From the NCBI GenBank assembly GCA_017303355.1, contig JAFLCU010000005.1:124001-188000 (forward strand): a stretch of DNA of 64,000 nucleotides, read 5' to 3'. Origin of the DNA: Caulobacterales bacterium. GTDB taxonomy: Bacteria; Pseudomonadota; Alphaproteobacteria; Caulobacterales; Aquidulcibacteraceae. A model generated the notes under the pieces. That model saw only the letters and a list, made by a program, of their open reading frames with translations, searched no databases and was not told where the DNA came from. The position numbers and the translations under genes are program-made. The number at the start of each line of letters is the position of its first letter. Position 1 is the stretch's first letter. This document shows positions 59,001 through 64,000 of this stretch, in pieces.

Positions 59001-59440
59001 AGATACGCCGCCATGCGCTCTGGAGCTTCGCCCAGAGCGAACGCCGGAATGAGGATCGTTTGCAGACCTGTTGCGTGCGCAAGGTAATCGGCGAAATCGA
59101 GCCAGCATTCGCCTTTCGGCGCGCGGCGATTGCCGATCGTGAGCAGACGCGTGAGATTGGCGTAGGCCGGACGATCCTTGGGATAGACGATCAAATCCGG
59201 CGTGCCGTCACGAAACACGAGCCGCGATCCGACGATCAAGCGGATATTTCCTTTACCGCTCTCCTTGAGCGATCTCGCCTGCACATGCGCGCGCACAACG
59301 CCCGCCAGCGTATTGCGATCAGCAACACCAATGCCGGCAAGCCCAAGCGCAAGCGCTTGCTCCACCATCTCCTCGGGATGCGAACCTGAGCGGAGGAAGG
59401 AAAAATTCGTCGTGACGCAAAGTTCGGCGAAAGCGCTCAT
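56099..59440 (-). CDS. dnaE2: Error-prone DNA polymerase III alpha subunit (ImuC)
   Basis: 1113 residues. PHP domain (start MSAFAELCVTTNFSFLRSGSHPEEMVEQA), polymerase core with NEPPDIDVDFEHERREEVI (catalytic Asp pair), C-terminal OB fold ending VMPKGRNFH. Together with ImuA and ImuB it does damage-induced mutagenic synthesis. Start at 59440: the frame runs on to 59920, but that part is repeat sequence and antisense to imuB. The 5' end is duplicated upstream at 59566-59592. Confidence 0.95.
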   Translation of the reverse strand: MSAFAELCVTTNFSFLRSGSHPEEMVEQALALGLAGIGVADRNTLAGVVRAHVQARSLKESGKGNIRLIVGSRLVFRDGTPDLIVYPKDRPAYANLTRLLTIGNRRAPKGECWLDFADYLAHATGLQTILIPAFALGEAPERMAAYLVQIKQAAGEAWLAASFQFNGEDRRRIRQLKALATQTGARLIATTEPLMHHPDRCPLLDVVTCIREKKRLTDAGALLAKNAERYLKPAEEMLRLYKDAPEAVAESVRFLERISFSMEHLRYEYPEETSEGYADPQQALEARVWAGARKRYSDGIPEKVRDTLTRELGIVGRKQYAPYFLTVADIVEFARSGFDKDGNPVKPILCQGRGSAANSAICYCLGVTSVDPAKNQLLFDRFVSEERNEPPDIDVDFEHERREEVIQYIYKKYTRERAGLAATLICYRGRSAVREVAKVFGYSEDAVNSLSKMLHWWSRGVENKDLREHGFDISDGRLMQCLALSNELQGFPRHLSQHVGGFVITREMLHDVVPIQNAAMDERTVVEWNKDDLEDLGILKVDVLGLGMLTCLQKAFDLCVKHYPGEEHATLTSPTDDERVYKMLHRADSVGVFQVESRAQMSMLPRLKPKEFYDLVIEVAIVRPGPIQGGMVHPYLKRRQGIERVTYPKEELRDVLHRTLGVPLFQEQAMQIAITAAGFSPSEADKLRRAMATFRRVGTINQLKDKFINGMTERGYERAFAEASFSQIEGFGEYGFPESHAASFAILVYVSSWLKCYYPDVFAAALLNAQPMGFYAPAQIIRDAADHGVEIRPVDINHSDWDNTLEPGPEAAKRVHRNHAEMAGDIRTTHAMRMGFRQAKGLGQDEIEALVTNRGRGYDSVRDVWLRSGLSISTIEHLADIDAFRSLGLDRREALWAARGLNRVGGQEDLPLFAQAHDPTREPDFDLPTMPLGEHVVEDYRTLGLSLKTHPVALIRDDLTDRRAIKAENLRHMPNGQRTRVAGLVLVRQRPGTASGVIFMTLEDETGIANIVVWPKVFEEFRRQVLAGRLVAVDGPVQSESGVTHVIAERIHDFTPLLAALSASRHGIDVDPRADEARRNVGDDPRERHPRNVRINLRVSPAAEVMPKGRNFH

Positions 59441-59634
59441 TCTGCTCCTCCGCTTGCGGGGGAGCTGTCGCGAAGCGACTGAGAGGGCGCGGCGCTTGCG
59501 GCTGGCGAACTTGCCCCCTCCGGCTCGCTCACGCTCGCCACCTCCCCCGCAGGCGGGGGAGGATAAGGAACGCAAAGTTCCGCGAAGCTCATCCCTTCTG
59601 ACTTCCGATCTCTGATTTCTGACTTCTGTTTCAT
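59437..59634 (-). other. Small coupling ORF made of repeat sequence between imuB and dnaE2
   Basis: A 65-codon frame whose ATG overlaps the imuB stop by 4 nt and whose TGA overlaps the dnaE2 ATG by 4 nt. It reads MKQKSEIRDRKSEG, then MSFAELCV (a second copy of the dnaE2 start), then Pro/Ala/Ser residues encoded by the repeat. It probably exists to keep ribosomes coupled through the insertion and not as a functional protein. Confidence 0.45.
59441..59571. repeat. Twin-hairpin repeat element between imuB and dnaE2
   Basis: 131 nt with a hairpin at each end: CTCCTCCGC-TT-GCGGGGGAG (59445-59464) and the perfect CCTCCCCCGC-AG-GCGGGGGAGG (59541-59562), and a centre with short pairs (GTCGCGAAGCGAC). 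It is flanked by two copies of the dnaE2 5' end (59412-59440 and 59566-59592). Confidence 0.7.
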
Positions 59635-61163
59635 GCGAATAACCCATGCACGAACCAGCGCGGCGTTTCCGCTTCGCCATAGAGACCTTCGCGGTAGAGC
59701 CAATAGCGACGACCTTCGCGATCCTCGACGCGATAATAATCGCGCGTGAGCGAGTCTTCCGTCCAATCGCCGCTGATCCGCTCAGGCCCTTCCGCGCGCG
59801 CGACTTCGCGCAGCACACGCCGCCAACGGAAGCGAATGGGCGGGCCATCCGGCACCGTGGCCAGCGCTTCGATTGGTTGCGCGGGTGAGAACAAACGGAT
59901 CGGTCGGCGTTGCACCCCATCCGCCGACGGCTTCAGCGTTTGCGCATCTTTCTGTTCACTCAACGCCGGACGCCAACCGCTCGCGCGTTCGGGCGCATGC
60001 AGCTCATGCACTTGCGGGCGCAGCACGCGTTTGGCGCCGAGACGAACGCTCAAGATGTCGGCGATGCCGCTGATCTGTTCCGGCGTGGCGCGACCTTCCT
60101 CGGAGACAACCAATTCGCGCGCGGCTTCGGCGATGGGCGCCAATTGCACCACATCCAGTCGCGCCGCTTCGATACCAAATTCCGCGTTGATGTTTTCGGC
60201 GACAACATTCAGCTTTTCACGAAACAGCCGGATCAGCGCTTTCACTTCGCGCTCCGGCCGCGACACGCCGACCGAAATCACACGATCGCGGCCATCGACG
60301 CCGAACAGCACCAATTCCAAACGCCGCGCGCCAGCGCCGCGAATATCGAGCTTTTCGACCACATCGGCGCATAGATCCTGCATCACGTGCAGGATCGAAT
60401 CTGTTGTAAAAATCGGTTCGAGAAAACGGCGCAGCGCGAAAACCGGCGGCGGCGGGCGGCGCGGCGTCAGCGCCTCACGTGCGCGGCCATAGGCTTGATC
60501 GAGCCGCAGCATGGCGCGTTCGCCAGCGCGCGCGGTGAAAGCGCTGCGCGGCGCGTCGTTCAATTGGCCGATGGTTTTCATGCCGAGGCGGCGCAGCAAC
60601 GCGGCCGCTTGCGGATCGAGGCGCAAGGCTTCCACCGGCAATGCGGCGAGCGCTTCCAGATCAGCATCTGGCTTACGGACATAACGCGCAAACGCCCACG
60701 CCGCGCCCGTCGTTGGCGCGATAGCGGCGCGGGCGCCAAAACCTTGCGCATACAAACGCGCAACGATCGTATCGCGCAGCGCCTCTTCGCCGCCGAACAG
60801 ATGCGCGCAGCCAGTGATATCGAGGAAGAGGCCTTCCGGCGGATCAATCACGACGATCGGTGTGAACCGCTCACACCAAGCCGCGATTGCGTCGAGCGCG
60901 CGCGCGTCTTCCTCCGGTTCAGCTTCGATGGCTTCCAGTTTCGGCTGGATCGCACGCGCATCGGCAAGCGACATGGCGAGATGCAAACCCAGCTCGCTCG
61001 CGCGTTTATCGACCCCCGTCAGCTGATAGGCATTGGCTTGCTTGGCATAGATCGCGAGCGGACGATCATCGCCCGGCGCGCGCCCGGATCGCTTCAAGCG
61101 ATCCGTCGCGAGACGCGGCAGATAAATCGCCAGCCAGCGCGCGTTCTGCGAAGGCGCGGACAT
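59631..61163 (-). CDS. imuB: ImuB, Y-family polymerase-like mutasome subunit
   Basis: 510 residues from the ATG at 61163. Y-family fold (RWLAIYLPRLATDRLKR; palm region PPEGLFLDITGCAHLFGG), but the catalytic acidic residues of active Y polymerases are not present, as usual in ImuB, which is a scaffold binding beta clamp and DnaE2. Its start lies 98 nt inside imuA, an unusually long overlap. Confidence 0.92.
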   Translation of the reverse strand: MSAPSQNARWLAIYLPRLATDRLKRSGRAPGDDRPLAIYAKQANAYQLTGVDKRASELGLHLAMSLADARAIQPKLEAIEAEPEEDARALDAIAAWCERFTPIVVIDPPEGLFLDITGCAHLFGGEEALRDTIVARLYAQGFGARAAIAPTTGAAWAFARYVRKPDADLEALAALPVEALRLDPQAAALLRRLGMKTIGQLNDAPRSAFTARAGERAMLRLDQAYGRAREALTPRRPPPPVFALRRFLEPIFTTDSILHVMQDLCADVVEKLDIRGAGARRLELVLFGVDGRDRVISVGVSRPEREVKALIRLFREKLNVVAENINAEFGIEAARLDVVQLAPIAEAARELVVSEEGRATPEQISGIADILSVRLGAKRVLRPQVHELHAPERASGWRPALSEQKDAQTLKPSADGVQRRPIRLFSPAQPIEALATVPDGPPIRFRWRRVLREVARAEGPERISGDWTEDSLTRDYYRVEDREGRRYWLYREGLYGEAETPRWFVHGLFA

Positions 61164-61779
61164 GAGCGTTCCAATCAAGAAGGAAAGTTTGGCCGGAAGG
61201 GCCGGCGCGGCTGCGTGTGAGCTCAGCGCGGAAGGCGGGCGCGCCGAGTTCGTGAGCGACGCCATCGCTCGCCGCCGGTGCAATGCGCCAGCGTGTCCAC
61301 GCCGCACTTGGTCCAGCTTCGGGCTGCAGCAATAGACAACGCGAACGATTGCGCTCGGCGAACAGCAGCAAACGGCGGCTGGCTTTGAGATCGAGCGCCT
61401 TGCCACGCGCGCCGAGCGCGCAGAGGACGACAGCGCCGGGCGCCGCCAACCCCTGCTCGGCCGCCCACAATGTCTCCTCCCGCTTCTTGGCGCGGATGAC
61501 GATCAGTCGGCTGAGATCGAGTCCGTAGTGCGCAAGCCCCACCGGATAAGGCGCGCCTTCCTCGGCAAAGGCGGCTTCCTCCCCGGCCCAGAAGATCGCG
61601 GGCGGGTTCCACGAAGCGGTCAGCGCCAAGGCAAACCCCATCGCCGCGGCTTCAGCGCCTGGGCCGGCAGGGCCAATCTCATGCAAAGCCGCCTTGGCCA
61701 TGCGCCCGGCCTGGGCGGTAAAGCCAGGTTCGAGCGCGGAACCCGAAACGAGACGCGGGAGGGCTGGACGCTGACTCAT
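61066..61779 (-). CDS. imuA: ImuA, SOS-induced RecA-like mutasome component
   Basis: 237 residues from the ATG at 61779; the frame remains open upstream through the SOS box, which is not coding. Features: EIGPAGPGAEAAAMGFALAL and VLCALGARGKALDLKASRRLLLFAERNRSRCLLLQP, as in alphaproteobacterial ImuA. Starts directly at the SOS box, so it is first in the LexA-controlled cassette. Confidence 0.88.
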   Translation of the reverse strand: MSQRPALPRLVSGSALEPGFTAQAGRMAKAALHEIGPAGPGAEAAAMGFALALTASWNPPAIFWAGEEAAFAEEGAPYPVGLAHYGLDLSRLIVIRAKKREETLWAAEQGLAAPGAVVLCALGARGKALDLKASRRLLLFAERNRSRCLLLQPEAGPSAAWTRWRIAPAASDGVAHELGAPAFRAELTRSRAGPSGQTFLLDWNAHVRAFAERALAGDLSAASRDGSLEAIRARAGR

Positions 61780-61794
61780 GTTCTCTATATGTTC
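61780..61794. promoter_or_regulatory. LexA (SOS) box
   Basis: GTTC-TCTATAT-GTTC is a perfect match to the alphaproteobacterial LexA consensus GTTC-N7-GTTC. It touches the imuA ATG on one side and stands 33 nt before the ogt start on the other. The imuA transcript must therefore start within or beyond the box. Confidence 0.9.
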
Positions 61795-61827
61795 TAGCCC
61801 TTCGAGTCGCTTTCGGCAAGGGTCGCC

Positions 61828-62370
61828 ATGTACGCCTACGCGCTGTTCGACACCTCGATTGGCCGCTGCGGCCTGGCCTGGGGGCCGCGCGGCATTGTTG
61901 GCGTGCAATTGCCGGAACGCAGCGAAGGCACGACGCGCACGCGCCTGATGCGCCATTGCCCCAACGCCGACGAGATCGAGCCGCCCAAACAGATCGCACG
62001 CGCCATTGAGGAGATCGCCGCACTCTTGCGCGGCGAGAAGAAAGGCTTGCGCACGCTACAGCTCGATATGAGCCGCGTGCCGGCGTTCAATGCGCGCGTC
62101 TATGAAACCGCCCGCGCCATCGCGCCCGGCAAGACGCGCACTTATGGCGAAATCGCCCGTGCGATCGGTGACCCAAGCGCCGCACGCGCCGTCGGCCAAG
62201 CGCTTGGGCGCAATCCATTCGCGATCGTGGTGCCGTGCCATCGCGTCGTTGGCGCCAACGATCGCCTCGTTGGCTTTTCCGCAAGCGGCGGTATCGCGAC
62301 GAAGCTGAAACTCTTGGAGATCGAAGGCTGGCGCGCGGAAGAACAATTGCTGTTTGAGGAATTGGCTTAG
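61828..62370 (+). CDS. ogt: Methylated-DNA-protein-cysteine methyltransferase
   Basis: 180 residues with the alkyl-acceptor site PCHRVVGAND (active Cys) near 137 and the helix-turn-helix KTRTYGEIARAIGDPSAARAVGQALGRNP. Removes methyl groups from O6-methylguanine. Divergent from imuA with the SOS box between them, so it may share SOS control. Confidence 0.93.
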   Translation: MYAYALFDTSIGRCGLAWGPRGIVGVQLPERSEGTTRTRLMRHCPNADEIEPPKQIARAIEEIAALLRGEKKGLRTLQLDMSRVPAFNARVYETARAIAPGKTRTYGEIARAIGDPSAARAVGQALGRNPFAIVVPCHRVVGANDRLVGFSASGGIATKLKLLEIEGWRAEEQLLFEELA

Positions 62371-62420
62371 CGTTCGCAGCCGCGCCGACGCGTCAACACC
62401 GAACAGCCAACATCCTCTTC

Positions 62421-63341
62421 CTAACCGGCCGCGCGCTCCGCATCGTAATTCGCGTACGAATGCTTCAACGTGGCGTGATTGAGCAGCATTTCCGCGACTT
62501 GGCGTTTTCCGGTTGCATCAAAGATACGCGTGCGCACCCAGAAGGATTCCGTACGCTTGCCCTCCGACAGCGCCACGATCTCGCGGCGCAGGATGTAATC
62601 CTCGCCAACGAAGAGCGGCCCTTCGATCATGCGGATTTCCTGATCGGCGAAGAGCCCGATCGCGGGCCCCTTGGTTGGAAACGCCGCTTGCGCGCTTGAG
62701 TATTCCGCCAGCACGCTCACCATTTCAAGCGGAATGATCGGCCGGCCCCAGGGCGAGGCGGCTGCGTCAAAATACCAAGGCGAGTTCTCGGTGATGGCGG
62801 CGAGCTTCTGCTTCAAACTGAATGGATAGAGCGCGCCCATGTTTTGATCGGCGTCCATGCGCACGCGCTCGTCCGCGGCGCCCGTCATGCCGACCTTGAG
62901 CTTAGAGAGAATGACAAGCTTCTCTGGCGGCTTCAGCGCCGCCATACGCTCATCCAGCAGCGTGCGCTCCGCACCGATGTTTGCGCTCGCTTCAAGCACC
63001 GGCGTTCCGTCAGCCTTCTCCGCCCACGCTTTCGTGGACGTAGCGCCCTCGCCGGGAATGGCGACGAAGGCGCGCACGGCTTCGCCTTCGACCACCATGT
63101 TCTGATAGTGCGCCGACAAGCATCCCCGCTCGAACCATTCCTTGCCCCACACTTTCCCGAGCAACGGTGCGAACTGGCTGAAGTGCGTCGGCCCTTCGAT
63201 CGGCCCGGCTTTGAAGCCGAGCTTCTCGGCCATTGCATCATCATGCAATGACGTGTGCCCGCCATATTCCTGTTCCGCCAACATTTGCCGCGGCTTTCGC
63301 AACGGCCCGGCCAGCGCGAGCGGCGCGTCGAAGCCTGACAC
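62421..63341 (-). CDS. Hotdog-fold (MaoC-like dehydratase-type) protein
   Basis: 306 residues, length of a double hotdog. SLHDDAMAEKLGFKAGPIEGPTHFSQFAPLL is the helix region of MaoC-like hydratases; the C-terminal half has its own hotdog strands (SEGKRTESFWVRTRIFDATGKRQVAEMLLNHATLK). Two nt behind the acyl-CoA dehydrogenase gene, consistent with a fatty-acyl or steroid degradation operon. Confidence 0.75.
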   Translation of the reverse strand: MSGFDAPLALAGPLRKPRQMLAEQEYGGHTSLHDDAMAEKLGFKAGPIEGPTHFSQFAPLLGKVWGKEWFERGCLSAHYQNMVVEGEAVRAFVAIPGEGATSTKAWAEKADGTPVLEASANIGAERTLLDERMAALKPPEKLVILSKLKVGMTGAADERVRMDADQNMGALYPFSLKQKLAAITENSPWYFDAAASPWGRPIIPLEMVSVLAEYSSAQAAFPTKGPAIGLFADQEIRMIEGPLFVGEDYILRREIVALSEGKRTESFWVRTRIFDATGKRQVAEMLLNHATLKHSYANYDAERAAG

Positions 63342-63343
63342 GT

Positions 63344-64000
63344 TCAGCGCCCGCTCGGCAAATCCTTGAACGCCACGCCTTTATCGACGCGCACGTCTTG
63401 CGGCAGACCAAGCACGCGCTCGGCAATAATGTTTTTAAGAATCTCATCGGTGCCGCCAGCGATGCGCAGGCCAGGCGCCCACATGTAACCTTGATGGAAC
63501 GCGGCCTCCATCGGCGCCAGATCACCGTCATTGATGATGCCGTAATGATCCATCGACTCGATGGCGGTATTGCAGATGTCCATCAGATGATTGGCGTTGA
63601 TCACCTTGCCGATCGAGCTTTCCGGCCCCGGCGTTTGCCCGCGCGAAAGCGCGGTCATGGTGCGGAATTTCGAGAGCTTGTAGCCCTCGGCTTTCACGAT
63701 CCAATCGGCGAGCTTTTGACGGAACGCTTCATCCTGCGCCAGCGTGCCTTGGCCGGTCGGCCCCGGCATGTTGCGCGCGAGTTCAAGAATTTCCGCGTAA
63801 TCCGGACCGGTCGAGCCGCCGACCGCCAGACGCTCGTTCATCAGCGTGACGAGCGCGACGTTCCAGCCCATGCCCGGCTCACCGAGACGGTTTTTGTCAG
63901 GGATGCGCACATCTGTGAAATAGACTTCGTTGAACTCGCGTCCGCCGGAGGCTTGGTGGATTGGGCGCACCTCAACACCGGGCGCCTTCATGTCGATGAT
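63344..64000 (-). CDS. Acyl-CoA dehydrogenase (partial, 5' end off window)
   Basis: The visible part is the C-terminal half (about 218 codons): GREFNEVYFTDVRIPDKNRLGEPGMGWNVALVTLMNER in the middle domain and GLRIAGGTDEILKNIIAERVLGLP, the FAD-binding end. The helical C-terminus is complete. Reads into the hotdog gene with a 2-nt gap. Oxidises an acyl-CoA to the enoyl-CoA. Confidence 0.88.
   Translation of the reverse strand: MIDMKAPGVEVRPIHQASGGREFNEVYFTDVRIPDKNRLGEPGMGWNVALVTLMNERLAVGGSTGPDYAEILELARNMPGPTGQGTLAQDEAFRQKLADWIVKAEGYKLSKFRTMTALSRGQTPGPESSIGKVINANHLMDICNTAIESMDHYGIINDGDLAPMEAAFHQGYMWAPGLRIAGGTDEILKNIIAERVLGLPQDVRVDKGVAFKDLPSGR

Noticed and set aside
56027-59389. Long plus-strand frames opposite dnaE2
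   Set aside because: Antisense shadows of dnaE2, which has all expected polymerase motifs.
59441-59920. N-terminal extension of dnaE2 to 59920
   Set aside because: The extra residues come from the twin-hairpin repeat and from antisense imuB; homology starts at MSAFAEL at 59440.

Overview
The window is high-GC DNA with dense, often 4-nt-overlapping genes and an alphaproteobacterial signature: GTTC-N7-GTTC SOS box on an imuA-imuB-dnaE2 cassette, FNR/FixK-type TTGA-N6-TCAA boxes, an astA-astD-astB operon with an M20 hydrolase, an OmpA porin, and a mutA/mutB pair. The gene set most resembles Caulobacterales/Hyphomonadaceae; that placement is an inference from gene content only. Most genes are ordinary chromosomal housekeeping and catabolic genes.

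Layout. 1-2000: two tandem ferritin-like diiron proteins behind a non-coding stretch with two FNR/FixK boxes. 1900-10520: a divergent sulfide/persulfide block, with rhodanese-MFP-RND-DUF2892 leftward and sulfide:quinone reductase-TrxC-DUF2892-TolC-like rightward, closed by an ArsR-type regulator. 10680-16250: a probable low-oxygen block, with a TDT transporter, a tyrosine phenol-lyase and the O2-independent ubiquinone genes ubiT-ubiU-ubiV, with FNR-like boxes upstream of both directions. 16249-19553: an acquired resistance segment, sul2 - truncated glmM - ISCR2 (IS91-like), placed exactly between the stop codons of ubiV and guaA.

19550-31050: guaA, a DUF2061 gene behind a Fur-like palindrome, a TIR-WD40-like protein, small hypotheticals, an FAD monooxygenase, an RsmB-type methyltransferase, guaB, rlmE and ppx/gppA. 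31200-38000: hspQ, the arginine succinyltransferase operon, and an OmpA-like porin. 38500-48900: a membrane-anchored proline-rich protein, tRNA-Lys, glpK, a three-gene phage-like cassette, a nitronate monooxygenase-like gene, and mutA - GH25 muramidase - mutB in one coupled operon. 48900-56060: a VOC protein, recQ, a three-gene envelope-like operon (small TM protein, OmpA-domain protein, repeat/coiled-coil protein) and two methyltransferases. 56099-64000: dnaE2, imuB, imuA and a divergent ogt sharing the SOS box, then a hotdog-fold dehydratase-like gene and a partial acyl-CoA dehydrogenase.

The features I regard as least expected are: (i) two 81-bp elements with the same internal geometry, each directly upstream of a gene of unknown function (23347-23427 and 41693-41773), which look like a shared promoter class; (ii) a repeat element that sits between two copies of the dnaE2 5' end; (iii) the tyrosine phenol-lyase/UbiTUV neighbourhood with several FNR-like boxes and a UbiU that lacks an expected Fe-S cysteine; (iv) the sul2-ISCR2 segment in an otherwise ordinary chromosome; and (v) the TM/OmpA/repeat-protein operon. 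No CRISPR array, rRNA or complete prophage is seen.
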